Below, in pieces: positions 11,690 to 22,558 of a stretch of DNA of 64,000 nt. Positions within the stretch are counted from its first letter, which is position 1. Every line of letters begins with the position of its first letter. The stretch lies in the NCBI GenBank assembly GCA_039000515.1, contig JBCFYV010000012.1, positions 14,210,790-14,274,789 of the forward strand. The letters are read 5' to 3'. This stretch comes from Timema cristinae (lineage: Eukaryota; Arthropoda; Insecta; Phasmatodea; Timematidae). The position numbers were made by a program, and so were the translations under genes. Under the pieces are notes generated by a model. It had not been told where the DNA came from, searched no databases, and saw nothing but the letters and a program-made list of their open reading frames with translations.

Positions 11690-11950
11690 GGGGGACCTGT
11701 ATTGAGCCGTTCTTAACCCCAGCAGATGTGCAACCGTAGCAATGGCTCTCTCGCTTGGACGCTGTCAAGTTACCGGGGTGCTAGCGAAATATTTATATCC
11801 GAAGGGATGCTTGTGTTTCGGGGAGTATGGGGGGGGGGAGGTATATGGATAGGGGATGGTGGTGTTGGTGGGTGGGGCTTTTGAGGTCCCGAGCTAGTGG
11901 GTTGCCTGAAGAACATAAAGGGGCGCATGACTTATAAGGAGAGGTACACA
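11690..11950. other. G-rich unique patch
   Basis: A patch with CGTAGCAATGGCTCTCTCGC and several G runs between 11820 and 11885 stands out from its A+T-rich surroundings. The G runs could form a quadruplex on the plus strand. No frame, repeat copy or RNA is recognised. Confidence 0.35.
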
Positions 11951-12904
11951 TCTTGTTTTCCTAATAGATTTTTATATTTAGGGGTGTAAGATTGAAAGGG
12001 AGACGTTTTATATAAACTGTGTAATTGGGAACAGGATTGTGATGATGAATTTTAAATAAATATTTGATAGAATGAGATGATATGTATTGAAAAGCAAGAC
12101 ATCTTCATCGGTTGACACATAGACTAAACCTCAAGCTCATTTGTATTATATTTCCTGAGATGGGGAATTTTGGGGATTAAAACAACAACCTATAGGTGTT
12201 TTATTTAATGCCGGGTTTAATGATGAAAGGTTTCTTCTGAAAGTTTTCTCAATCTCCCTCTTCACAAATTTTGCTGCATTTACCCTAAATTATACGATAT
12301 TCTTCCTTCCCCCATTAATATAATTAAAATGCATAGATGTAGCGGGGGGTATGATGTTGTCCAATAACCAAACAATAAAAATACCTCCACTACACTCAAT
12401 AAGGTATCGGATCTTAATCGCCACAGTCAGACCTAATATAGTAACCATTAATCCAATTGATTTTCTAATAGCTCTCATATTATTGTTGTTTCCATTCGGT
12501 GTGTTTATCATTACTATTTTTACACCCACTTAAGGATGGCTTATTGAAGAGGAGATATTTTTTCAAACACATTATATATACGAGATCAAGTACAGTGTAA
12601 AAAAAAGATGAATTTTTTGCAGCCCATATCGTATATGATGTGAATTTTAAAGATTGGATCAAACTAGAAATAACAGCTTCCAAAAGTTGGCGCGTTATTC
12701 TAAGAAGAAACATCAAGTCAAGCTATTCCTATAACAAGAGGGATATATAATTTTAGCATACATGACCTTGAATCACTTTTAAAAGAGTATAAAAATATTT
12801 AGGATTTTCCACACAGACCAAAAATCATTAAGTATTGCATCCTTCTCTAAGATGGACACCATTTGTTAATAACTAGAGTTTAATAAAACATTAAGTTGTA
12901 TAGC
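11951..12904. other. No recognisable feature
   Basis: Unique A+T-rich DNA. Overlapping open frames of 60-79 codons on both strands at 12290-12716 encode hydrophobic peptides that I do not recognise; two-strand openness suggests chance. Confidence 0.35.
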
Positions 12905-13010
12905 TTCAATTAAGTGAAAAATGGCAACTTCCCCACGGGAAGAATTGAACCCATGATACTTGGCTTTATGTGCCAATGCTCTTCTTTTGAGCCATACTGG
13001 TCTTTTTATC
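12905..13010 (-). mobile_element. tRNA-like head, SINE or tRNA pseudogene
   Basis: On the minus strand TGGCTCAAAAG fits the RNA polymerase III A box (TRGYNNARNNG) perfectly. About 37 bases later GGGTTCAATTCT approximates the B box. The T stem does not pair and no acceptor stem closes, so it is not a working tRNA. The head differs from the SINE-A and SINE-B heads. Confidence 0.45.
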
Positions 13011-13659
13011 TAGATTAATTTTTCAAAGTTTGTTGTAATGTTAATTTCTTATTGTGGTAGCAGGCGAGATGGGACTAGCGAAGAATATTTGACGCGTAAA
13101 GCCAAGGTTCGGGTTAAAACTACGTGTTAAGTTTGTAATTTTTAAATTAAGTGAATTAAGCTCCATTATCAGTACTGATCCTGTGAATAACAGTCCTGTA
13201 CCAATTTCGATACATATGAATTAATCTTATTGCTCATAAATGAATAGATTATTATCTACAGATTATTCACAGTAAATCTGTCTGCATTTGACTGTCAAAA
13301 AGTTACTGAGAATAGCTCTGGATTCATACGCCTCGAGTATGTGTCCGTCAATTTCTACAAAGGTTTCAAAATGAACTATGTTGATTAAAAAATTTAACAA
13401 ACAAATGTGTTTTAAAGCGGATGGATGTAAAATAAACTTTTAGTAACTTTCATAAGTGTCAGAAAAGGGCCAAAGAAGAGTAATTCTTATACAAATGTAG
13501 AATTTTTTTTACTTTGTATGCCACTCAATCCTCTTAAAACATTTATTAATATGTTATAAGCCATGCAGCTAATAATTATAAGCTACGTATTATAAAATAA
13601 ACAAATATAATATCAATTGATTAGTACTTATTTAACTAAATTACTTTCTACCTTTTTAT

Positions 13660-13682
13660 ATAATAATAATAATAATAATAAA
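13660..13682 (+). repeat. (TAA)n microsatellite
   Basis: Perfect trinucleotide run. Elsewhere in the window such runs mark SINE 3' ends, but no tail hairpin is attached here. Confidence 0.7.
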
Positions 13683-13797
13683 GCTAATCCGGCTTAGATC
13701 TTTAGCACCGTAGGGGTCTTACAATTACCAGTGTGCATGCATAGTTCCAATCACACCTTTGTATCTTTTGATTGCTAGTGAAACAGTGCCTTTGGGT

Positions 13798-13833
13798 CAT
13801 GGGAGGGGGGGGGGAAGAGGGGGCGGAGGGAGA
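13798..13833 (+). other. G-rich run, potential G-quadruplex
   Basis: At least four G runs of three or more lie within about 35 bases (GGGAGG..., GGGGGCGG, GGG). Structure is inferred from sequence only. Confidence 0.45.
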
Positions 13834-14264
13834 ATCTTTGTTTCTCCACGGTTCTCGTAATCTAGCCTGAAATAATTTATTGGAGAAAATATATCTGTTT
13901 TCTTCTCTTTTTTTTAATAAAAATATTTAATACACAATAGGAATTGGGGAAGAATATAGTTCTTCTAAGTCAGCTCTTTTTATTCTTTAAATAAACCACT
14001 GTCTCCTTGACTAGCGATTATTAGTCTGACGTGAAAGAAAAATGTCGAAATATTTTACAAGAGGATTTAAGCACTGTACACTTAGCTATATATTAATAGT
14101 AAATTAATATTTTATTTAAGTAGGTGTCTTAAGACCTTTTTATTAGAGAAGGATTGAAATAGATTACAATAGTTCCTTGGGTTAAAACTCTTACCACATC
14201 CCTCTTTTTAGGACAATCGTTTGACACATACGTCATAAACATATTTTATGGGCTAGTAAATATC

Positions 14265-14445
14265 TTATGATGTGGGTCGGTGGGTGCGAGTACTAAATGT
14301 CAAACTTGTCTAATTTGGGTGGATGGTGACTGGAAGTTTGCTGCTCGTCTAGGTAAAATAAGGGTGCATTAATCCCAAATATTCTCCCAAAATCTAAAGT
14401 AAACCTTCCTCATATTCATCCCATTATCTTATTTAAATCTTTTAG
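14265..14445 (+). mobile_element. Possible very old SINE-B copy
   Basis: Only the words AAAATAAGGGTGCATTAATCC and ACCTTCCTCATATTCATCCCA recall the SINE-B body (compare 52205-52265). The head and tail cannot be traced. Confidence 0.25.
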
Positions 14446-15420
14446 CCGGACGATTAGTAATTCGTGGCGGAACAATAATATTATTGTATGATTATTTGCA
14501 GCTATTTGTTGTATAACGATTTCCCTTTTTCCATCCACTTGGTTTTTCTCGTGTATTTCATATTTCTCAGGAAATTCAACAACTCATACTGTTTGTTCAC
14601 TAACAACAAAGGTTTTGCTATACTTAATAAATAGTTCACGTCTCTTTCATATTATGTTAGGGATTACTGATTTCGATAAAGATAACAAGATTAAAAAGTA
14701 TATGACTGCAAGTTTACTTATAGCATGATTATATATATTTCTTCTTATAAGTACATGCAATTAGAGCATCTAACATTAAAAACACTATGCAACTTTACAC
14801 ACCAAAACTTTACTTTACTTTGGTTCTATGAAATAAATTTTTGACAAGCCGTATAAAATATGGTTACCTTTACCATCTAAACGAGAATTTATTCTGTTTT
14901 GAGAGTGAATGTACTCCTGGAGTTTTGAGTCCGAACTTCACCTCTCTATCTACCGTCGTAAATGCAGTGCGCGCATAAATATCGACGTATTGCGTTATAT
15001 GGCCAGTAGAATGTTGAAAAAAGGGGGTTGGGGAGCTTGGGTTAAACTTTGACCATAAAGCACCGGGCTCAGTGCCATCACATCTATGGACAAGATTACA
15101 ACAGGATTATATAGCCTTTTTTTTTTACAATGGCTTCGAATTGCATATAGAAGGTCAGTTTTATAATACTGTTATAGAGAAAATAATGATTTTTATCACT
15201 TTAGATGGTACTTTAACAGATTTTCTTATGATGTTTTTTCAAACATTTTTTATAATGCTTTTAATATCCTGTGTTATGTTTTATTTAATTAGTGAGTTTC
15301 GATATATGGGTTATTAATGCCTCAGTCTAAAGGATAAGTTTAAGGAAATTTGTTAAAACTAAGTACATTCGCATTATCGTGAAAAGAGGATGAGAAAACT
15401 GAATTTTAAAAACAATCTTT
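14446..15420. other. No recognisable feature
   Basis: Unique A+T-rich sequence. An 81-codon open frame at 15072-15317 is hydrophobic and T-biased and is not recognised; I treat it as chance. Confidence 0.35.
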
Positions 15421-15424
15421 TATT

Positions 15425-15532
15425 TCATTTACTGGGATTCAATCCCCCACCAAATCCCTAGCCACAAAGATAATATTATAATTGCAAACATTTATAATTA
15501 GACCACGTGTCATATGACGTTTGTAAACGAAA
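15425..15532 (-). mobile_element. SINE-B head, degraded
   Basis: Minus strand: ACACGTGGTCTAAT (A-box region) and, about 75 bases later, GGGGGATTGAATCCCAGT (B-box region), both as in SINE-B heads. The body is lost. Confidence 0.5.
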
Positions 15533-15595
15533 TATTCTTAAATTACTGTTGCTAGCATCATTATCTTATTTTTTACGTGCCCTTTGGGAAGAAAA

Positions 15596-15629
15596 AAGGG
15601 GCGAGGTTGGGGGTAGGGGGGAGTAGGGC
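15596..15629 (+). other. G-rich run, potential G-quadruplex
   Basis: Four G runs, GGGGCGAGG, TTGGGGGTA, GGGGGG and AGTAGGG, with loops of one to several bases. Confidence 0.5.
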
Positions 15630-16037
15630 ACAAATACCCAAGTAATGTAAAACTATTCTATATTCTGAGCTAAATATGTGTTAGGAAATATTTTACCACC
15701 CTTATTTTTAAAACAATACATACAGATTTGGAAACATTTTATATCTTGATCTTATCAAAATCAGTTTTGTATATAAAGTGCGTTGCCTTTAATGTCTATA
15801 CTGTGTCAGTATAATTAAATTAAATATTGCAATTCTATAAAAATAATTAAGATACTATTCCTATTTAGAGAATCAAATATAATATTTATTTTTAATATTT
15901 AGGCAAATAATATATATATATATTATAAACATTAATGTTACCAGTTGTTTAAAAATAATATGATTATTTTATAAAAATTAGATTTTTCTACCAAATCCAA
16001 ATATAAGGAATTTTATTATTACATTGAGTAAGAAAGA

Positions 16038-16125
16038 GAAGGTAGAATTTGTAGAAAGAGTAGCCAAAATTGTGTAAAATAAGGTAGAATTTATAGAAAC
16101 AGTACCCAAAATTGTGTAAATTGTG
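16038..16125 (+). repeat. Tandem duplication of a ~43-base unit
   Basis: AAGGTAGAATTTGTAGAAAG plus AGTAGCCAAAATTGTGTAAA is repeated immediately with four or five substitutions. The duplication lies inside a 73-codon minus-strand frame that it explains (a repeated peptide). Confidence 0.8.
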
Positions 16126-16149
16126 GGTAAAAACCCACATTGTAATAAA

Positions 16150-16215
16150 CATCATAATCACATCCATCCGGGATTCGGACCTTAACATTTCCTTCACTGT
16201 ACAACCCATATGGAT
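16150..16215 (-). mobile_element. Possible tRNA-like fragment
   Basis: Minus-strand GGTCCGAATCCCGGATGG resembles a B box with T-stem context, preceded by TTGTACAGTGAAGGAAATG. No A box or cloverleaf can be drawn. Confidence 0.25.
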
Positions 16216-16705
16216 GCTTCTGACACATAACTCTCTTGCCCAAATACGTGTAAAGAGTATAAATAGTCTGTGTGTGCTTTGATTACTTAAATCCTTCCTA
16301 ATAATTAAACTAACATTTGAACTGCTCTAAATATTGTAAAAGGAAACGCTGACTAGCTTATGTATTTTTGCCATTTTATAACAATAACCTTTTTATGGAA
16401 AAATAAATAAATTATTGTTTTAGTCGATACGTTTAATTTATTATACTATACATGATAATATCAACAGATCCTAAATATTTGTTATCAGTTTAGTGAAATT
16501 TGAATTGAAAAGTTTAGTAATAATAGAGATGGCTAGTTTTTTTAATATTTTGTCTTACAACCAATTTGGGTAATAAGCTTGTATACTAATTATGTTAATG
16601 GCTTAGAGATAAGGATGATAAAATAAGAGTAAATATACCTACATTGGCTTGATGAGATAGTAAGAAACCCTTTAGGAATAACCACCATTAATACACCCTA
16701 CGGAG

Positions 16706-16752
<47 letters not shown>
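16706..16752 (+). repeat. (ATT)n run at the 3' end of a SINE
   Basis: About 15 ATT units. It is the reverse complement of the (TAA)n tail of the adjoining minus-strand SINE and has expanded. Confidence 0.85.
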
Positions 16753-17000
16753 CACCGCGTCTTACTACCCATTCGGGTTATACGCACTAACGCTAATGTA
16801 TAATGGTAGGATGATTGTGAGATGAAATGAAGGACCTACAGTTTAACGTGGAATCCGAACCACGGTGGCGGCCTGGCATTCCCCACATTCACAAGATGTC
16901 CATACCGAGATTGATCCACGATCGCCCCATCATCGGCAGTCTAGTCTATTGCGAGAGTAGCGTCTTAGACCATGCGGCCATCAAAGTGGGTAGGGTTACA
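16752..17000 (-). mobile_element. Chimeric SINE: SINE-B head joined to SINE-A body and tail
   Basis: From 16752 to about 16900 the minus strand is a clean SINE-A body: tail hairpin, TACACATTAGCG-like segment, CATTTCATCTCACAATC, AAACTGTAGGTCCT, GTGGTTCGGATTCC and ATCTTGTGAATGTGG. At about 16901 the homology switches to a SINE-B head: GATTGATCCACGATCGCCCC, CGGCAGTCTAGTCTATTGCG and TTAGACCATGCGGCCA (plus-strand letters). The SINE-A head is absent. Template switching during reverse transcription or recombination would explain it. The 82-codon frame here is a shadow. Confidence 0.75.
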
Positions 17001-17111
17001 TTCAATTGTCACTTTGCTCATGACCAAAATGAAAGACTTGTTGAGAGTACTATAGTATGTAGAAAACTAATCTAAATGTATTTACTATTGTGTATATTTT
17101 TTAAAAAACTA

Positions 17112-17372
17112 CCCCCTCGGTGGCGTAGTTGGTTAACGCGCTAGTCATGTTGAGTTCGACTGCTGAGGACGGGGAGATCGAGGTTTGACTCTCGGTCGGG
17201 TGAACTGGGGGTGTTTTTTCCTAAAATGGTTTTCCACTCTCCCTCCATGCAAATGTGGGTTCACTTCCTCTAATTCAACCTTCTCAATTCCTAAATCCAT
17301 TAGCGTAATTAGTACTTAAAGCGTATAACCCGAATGGGTTGTGAGACGTGGTGCTAAATAATAAATAATAAA
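17112..17372 (+). mobile_element. SINE-B, full length, second head type
   Basis: Head CCCTCGGTGGCGTAGTTGG with A box TGGCGTAGTTGG, B-box region GAGGTTTGACTCTCGG, then body words TGGTTTTCCACTCTCCC and CATTAGCGTAATTAGTAC, tail GCGTATAACCCGAATGGG, GTGAGACGTGGTGC and (TAA)n. The head differs from the GGCCACGTGGTCTAACGC type but the rest is collinear, so it is treated as a subfamily. No clear duplication at the flanks. Confidence 0.85.
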
Positions 17373-18035
17373 ATGCTTTTGGTTATAAATACTGTACAAA
17401 TACATTACTTAAGACCCGTTCTCTTCAACCTCAACTTTAGAGGGAGCATCATTATCATTCATGTCTCTAAGAAACGTAATCATTATATCAGAAGATTCTG
17501 TTAAAATTATGCATATTATTTGTAATAATTCTTGGTTTCAATTCAGCAAAATAATAAATTAACAAATTGATTGTATCGTGAGAATATACTGAAATAAATA
17601 TCATAATAAAAGTATAAACGACTTTCAAATTAATGTATTAAAACTCTATTTGGACACAGATTTGGACTATAAGAGAGGGATACAAAAGAGTTTAATGCAT
17701 TATTCACGTGTCCATTGTCATACGTCACAATCATTTTAAGATGAAATGTATGTGATTGCGTTTCTAATAATTAGTAGGTAGCTGACAACCTCATGTTCAT
17801 TATTGGATTTACTTTAAAATTATGAGTGAAACTTTGCCTTGCAGAGAGAATAGTCCTGAGAAGATAAGCGATAAGAGAAATATTAATTCAGGTAAAAGGC
17901 CTCGGGTTTAAGATCCAAGTGTTCATGAGTAAGTATTTTAAACATGGCTTTAGATATTTATGCATTCAATGAAACATTTGATTCACATCAAAGTTAAATA
18001 TTTTTCAAATCGAGCTCTCTTTATATTTTCACTTA
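17373..18035. other. No recognisable feature
   Basis: Unique A+T-rich DNA between a SINE and an R1 copy. Confidence 0.35.
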
Positions 18036-18039
18036 CCCA

Positions 18040-18580
18040 TTTAGGCTACAAAAAGCATTCTAATCAAGAAAAATTGTCTACCTCAAGGTTATGTATAACC
18101 GTTTTGTGTTCCCCTGAGGCAAAACAGTTAGTTAGGTCTTACACTTCTGTATGTCTGTATTTATTTTTGTACCTGGGGCTGGAGTAAAAACTGTGTGATG
18201 GCTTTTGTTTCAATTAAATGTTTAAATACTATGTGAACACATCTCAGGGCCTTTCTTTGGTTTTAATTCTAGCTTTTAATAAAAAGTAGTGTTCTATGAA
18301 CTGTTTTTTGGATATTCAAAACTTTTTGAGGTTGACTCTAAAATTATGTTTTCAATTGGATATCTAGAGCGTGTTTGACATGACAAATAATATTGTATAG
18401 TTCCACTTGTTATTCAACAGGAAATGTGTTTAAAAGCCCATATTATGTTTTATGCAAAATAAATAACAAAACTTAAAACTGATCAAAGTGTGATTTAGGC
18501 ATCTTTCTTTGGATATAAGTAAAATTGAGATATATTTATTAATTTTGTAATTTAAAAAAGCTATGAGTAATTTGGTTGTA
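18040..18580 (+). repeat. R1 front section plus one 144-bp-type unit
   Basis: CTTCTGTATGTCTGTATT and GTACCTGGGGCTGGAGT match the R1 front. Further on TTGGATATCTAGAGCGTGTT and TGACATGACAAATAATATTG match the 144-bp unit of 5.4-6.5 kb. It lies directly upstream, in the same orientation, of the next R1 copy. The 75-codon frame at 17960 is a by-product. Confidence 0.5.
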
Positions 18581-18584
18581 TTTT

Positions 18585-19475
18585 ACTTTCTCGTGACCTT
18601 CCGGCTAGATAAATATTGTGATTGTTAAAAAAACTAATTCAAGATTTTGATGGATTTTGATTGCTGTTTAATGGCCCACTAAAGATGAAATATATTTTTT
18701 TGTGATTCCTTCTGTCAGTTTGTCTGTTACTGGGACTAGAATCGATACAATTTTAGACAGTGGGCTAAGATCTAAGACATGGGGTTTAGTAAGATTCCCC
18801 CGAGGAATTTTTGGAAATAGATATATAGCCCTAATTTTAAGAGCTGCTTGCTTAAGGACCAAAAACTTCTTTTTATCAAAATCGGCAATGATGATTATGA
18901 TTAGCATTCGTATCTATACACTGTATATCACTACAAACAAAACTACACTCTAATTTTTCCGTGAAATATACTTAAAGGCTAACTTACATAAGCGGATATC
19001 TTAATTTTGATCATATCTCTGCAAATCTTTAAAATATGAAACTACTTATTAAAGAATAACTGCATTATGATTAAAAATTAATAACTTTTATTTGAAATAT
19101 ATATTATAAAACCAATAGTTTCTAAGAAATTAGGTGACCTGGCCGTCTAGGGGTAAGATGTCAGACTTCTGGGCTGGGGTCCGGGGTTCAACGGGGGTCC
19201 GGGTTCAATCCTCGGTCCCGGCACAGATTTAACTGATTACCAAACCATTCCTTCACCTCTGACAAGACATCTTGTGAATGTGGGGAATGCCAGGCCTCCA
19301 CCGTGGTTCGGATTCCACGTTAAACTGTAGGTCCTCCATTTCATCTCACAATGACCCAACCATTACACATTAGCGTAAGTGCGTATAACCCGAACGGGTA
19401 GTAAGACACGGTGCTAATAATAATTTTAAGCAATTGGCAAATATATTTAAATTAAGGTCTGAGATTTTTTCCATT
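18585..19475 (+). repeat. R1 copy interrupted by SINE-A
   Basis: ACTTTCTCGTGACCTTCCGG opens it. TTCTGTCAGTTTGTCTGT, GATTCCCCCGAGGAATTTTT and TAGCCCTAATTTTAAGAG follow R1 order, and it ends with TTATAAAACCAATAGTTTCT. SINE-A is inserted at 19133, after which CAATTGGCAAATATATTTAA resumes the R1 sequence. Open frames on both strands at 18668-18953 are products of the repeat. Confidence 0.65.
19133..19424 (+). mobile_element. SINE-A, full length, inserted in R1
   Basis: Head GGTGACCTGGCCGTCTAGG; B box GGGTTCAATCCTCGG preceded by a local duplication (GGGGTCCGGGGTTCAACG then GGGGTCCGGGTTCAATCC). The body follows, with tail GCGTATAACCCGAACGGG, TAGTAAGACACGGTGC and (TAA)n. The flanks AAGAAATT and AAGCAATT fit an ~8-base duplication. 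Uninterrupted R1 copies at 9190 and 56090 read TTTCTGAAATATTGG across the site, which confirms insertion. Confidence 0.9.
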
Positions 19476-19713
19476 ACCACGTTTTAGTATCCCTTCGGGT
19501 TATACGCCAATGTACTAAATACACTAATCTCTTAGGAACTAGTAAAGTTTAATTTTTAGAAAGTGTAACCACATTTGCGTGAAGGTAGAATGTAAATCTA
19601 TTTAGGAAATCCACATCATTGACCCTACAAGTATAGAACACGATCACCTCGTATTTGACGGCTAGTCCAACACGTAATTAGTGCGTTAGATCATTCGGCC
19701 ACCGAAGCGGGTG
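19475..19713 (-). mobile_element. SINE-B, diverged, nearly full length
   Basis: Minus strand: head near 19713 (CGGTGGCCGAATGATCTAAC), then GACTAGCCGTC, a decayed B box, body, ACTTTCTAAAAATTAAAC, and tail GGCGTATAACCCGAAGGG at about 19500. Confidence 0.7.
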
Positions 19714-19929
19714 CCTAAGAAACGTATTTTGAAACTCTTTGTTGAACGTAGGTGCTACTATTTTCTTAATATATTTCTGTAACAATGTATATTATTTAAA
19801 TTATACCCTTTTTTAGAATTTTTCTACAGCAATGTATTTAATTTCATTCCAAATAATATATTAACAGTACAGATTTTTTCGATTATGGTAAAAGTTTATT
19901 TGGTCTAATTTCCATTTTTCTTTAAATTA

Positions 19930-20150
19930 ATGCCTATGGCCCTCTCGAGTTCAAGTATAAAACCTATTTTGCGGGATGGTGGGTGGAAGGGTGAAAGGCA
20001 TAGCGTTGCTTCACAACCGACCAAAGTATCCTTCCGCGCCAACAAGAAAATATGGATCTCGGAAACCTTAGATGGTGCTAGCTACCGGACAGGTATTGAA
20101 GAATGGTCATACGTTTGGAAATATCAGCTTTCTAGAGAACGAGGGTAATT
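19930..20150 (+). other. G+C-richer unique block with a 72-codon frame
   Basis: The block is less A+T-rich than its surroundings and holds CpG dinucleotides (TTCCGCGCC, CTCGGAAACC). A single frame runs through it from ATG at 19930 to TAA at 20146, encoding a mixed hydrophilic peptide that I do not recognise. GTAATT after CGAGG at about 20143 could be a splice donor. It could be an exon or a conserved non-coding element; evidence is weak. Confidence 0.2.
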
Positions 20151-21624
20151 TTGATGTTAATATTTTCAACAACCTTTCCAAGATAATGTATCGATGTCTA
20201 TTAATTGTTACATTTTCTTATTTTTTGTCATGAAGCCGGTAGTTTTCTCTTGAAAAATGTCAATTGTATCGATATTTGATCACTGTTAAAATAATAGAGG
20301 AGGTGTGTATAAAAAAATTAAAACTTAATCAACACGCTTCTATTGTTAAACAAACCGTTTCCAAAAATATCAATACAAAACAATAAAAAAAAGTTCTTGA
20401 AGATAAACGTTCGTTCACATGGCTTTACATTTCTACGCCAAATGAAAAGGGCCAGTCGCCTTAAGAATACAAAATACATTTTCCACGATGTTAAGTCTAT
20501 TTCGTACTAGATTACCTACTAAAGATAGGTATTATTTGTGCGGTAAAACTTGTGGTTATTTAGCTTTACATTTTTTTTGTATATTTGAAATTTTTGGAAA
20601 CATTAGCTGTTTTGTTCAAAATGGGTATACAGGGAGTGTGTTACATTATACATATAACAGTATGGCCGTTTTTCTAGAAAGTCAGCTTAGAATTGTTTTT
20701 TGATCAATGTATCTTCAAAAATATTTCACAATTTATAAACACTAATCAGTAAATATGTACAGTTTGTTTTGTAGTATTTATTTTTTACGTGGGTTCATTT
20801 TGTTAAGTAGGTATCTAGTATTATTTCCCCCTCAGTTTACTAAACATTTTACTGTTTGGTTTCTCTCCAATTAAAAAACTTTTTTTTTCATTTTTAACAT
20901 TAGTAACACCCTATCTTTTGTTCTGCTCACCCTAAATCTTTTGTCTTTGTCGTCTATACATTCTAAACTCCGTGAAGAGCGAAGAGAAGACTCGGTTCTT
21001 TTGTCATCGAGTTCCGTTCTAATGCTAAATATCTCACGGTCTCACAATTACGCCTTTTTTTTCACCCAAACATTGTTTCTATAATAAGAACTCTTATTTT
21101 TATTTTGTTGTAAAGCTTTTTTTTATTCGTACATAATAACAACGAAGTAAACTAGATGGCTTTAAGCAATTCGAAGGGTTAATTTTTAGGGGATGCACCA
21201 TCATTTACCTGGGTAGAATATACACCCTCTTAGTGACTAAATCTTAACTAAATATGTCAGGGGAAGGGATTTAATATAGTTCCTTTCCTCCCATGTCAGT
21301 TATGCCATAAATGCCTAGCACTCAATTAGACCTTAAGGAGAGTCGATGACGTAATATTTCTTTCTCTCTCTCTCTAAAAATTTTGTTCTTGAAAAACCAT
21401 TAAGGATTAATAATGTGAATACGCCACAGAAAGTACCTTTAAGAAAATACAAAAATAAATTATGAGGGTTAAATATTGATTAAGGGTAGCTATATTTAGC
21501 TTTGAGCTGACTAGATGAATACGTGTCAAAAGTGAATGCGGCAGTAAACATGTTTTGACATGAGAATACATTATAGTATATTTAGGATTTTTTAAACTTT
21601 CAATTAAGCTCCTAGCAATTTAGT
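20151..21624. other. Mostly unique; weak R1-unit traces
   Basis: GTTCAAAATGGGTATACAGGG near 20613 and TTAAGTAGGTATCTAGTATT near 20802 resemble the 144-bp R1 unit. About 20930-21060 is a G+C-richer patch. (CT)n occurs at 21361-21376. No gene seen. Confidence 0.35.
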
Positions 21625-21627
21625 TTT

Positions 21628-21856
21628 TTAGTCACATTTTATTACCCACTCATTACATTTATCGGATAAAACGAGGAAGATATAACTTAGAGAAAATATA
21701 CCCGCACCTTTGTTGATGGAAGGGTAGAAAACGTCAGTAAAAAAAAACCTCAGTTCATCTTACCAGGATATGAACACCTGATCTTCCTGTCAACTGCAAT
21801 CCAATCCAACACTATAGTGACATGTTAGATCATGTGACCACTTATGTGGGAACCAG
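21628..21856 (-). mobile_element. SINE-B, diverged
   Basis: Minus-strand order: head CATAAGTGGTCACATGATCT at 21855, CACTATAGTGTTGGATTGG, a decayed B box, CTTCCATCAACAAAGGTGC, and tail remnants near 21650. Confidence 0.65.
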
Positions 21857-21924
21857 TTAACTTACTAGGTCTACTTTCACGTATTTACGTCAGTTCATGT
21901 TATCTGCAGCTATCATTTCTATTT

Positions 21925-22157
21925 TTAGCACAGGATCTTATTAACTGTTCAGGCTATACGCATAATATATTTATTACGCTTATGAGTTAGATATGAGAAG
22001 TTAAATTTAGATAAAGTGTACTCTAATTTGAATTATGGGTAGTATAAAACCACCCTCAGTACACCCAACTGGGATTCGAACCCCACTTTTCCTTGTTATC
22101 CAGTCTAGTATATTGCGTGTGTGACGTTTTAGACTATGTGGCCACCGAATCAGGTAA
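21925..22157 (-). mobile_element. SINE-B, diverged
   Basis: Head GGTGGCCACATAGTCTAAAA at about 22150, B box GGGGTTCGAATCCCAG at about 22075 (a near-perfect GGTTCGAATCC), body ACTGAGGGTGGTTTTATAC, and tail near 21940-21960. Confidence 0.8.
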
Positions 22158-22284
22158 CTGTCACTTTAGATAAATTATATTAATATCTATAAAATAAAAC
22201 TAATTATATTGGCCTGCTTAAGTGTTACCAAAGTGAACATAAAAAGTTTTTATTTTTAAATTATCAAATAATTAAAATTAACAT

Positions 22285-22558
22285 ACCCCAGCGCACCTGA
22301 CTACCAAATTAGGGGTCCCGGGTTTATTCTCAGCTGGTACCATGGGTACTTTTCCTGAAAGATGGACTATTACAACCGTCACCGGAGCCTGGTTGGTTAG
22401 GCTTAATTTAGGTTAAGAGTTTCTACTGGTCTCATACCCCCATATTCACTTTCACAATTACCTCAACTTATCTAGACATGGAAAGAGCCTCCATGGAAAT
22501 AATGACGTGTTATCAATACATTTTGACGTCCTCTGGGCAAAGATCCATAGGTATAGAC
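22285..22558 (+). mobile_element. SINE-D copy 1
   Basis: It aligns end to end with the reverse complement of 29793-30076. Shared words are GGTTTATTCTCAGCTGGTA (B-box region), GTCACCGGAGCCTGGTTGG, TTAGGCTTAATTTAGGTTAA, GACATGGAAAGAGCCTCCA and CCTCTGGGCAAAG. The head is tRNA-like but its A-box end is decayed. It lacks the SINE-A/B tail hairpin, so it must use a different LINE partner. Confidence 0.7.

Noticed and set aside
12905..13010. Functional tRNA gene
   Set aside because: A and B boxes are present, but the T stem and acceptor stem do not pair. The same was concluded for 16150, 48935 and 62720.
15072..15317. 81-codon hydrophobic frame as a membrane protein
   Set aside because: T-rich composition generates Phe, Leu and Ile codons; no homology or context is recognised.
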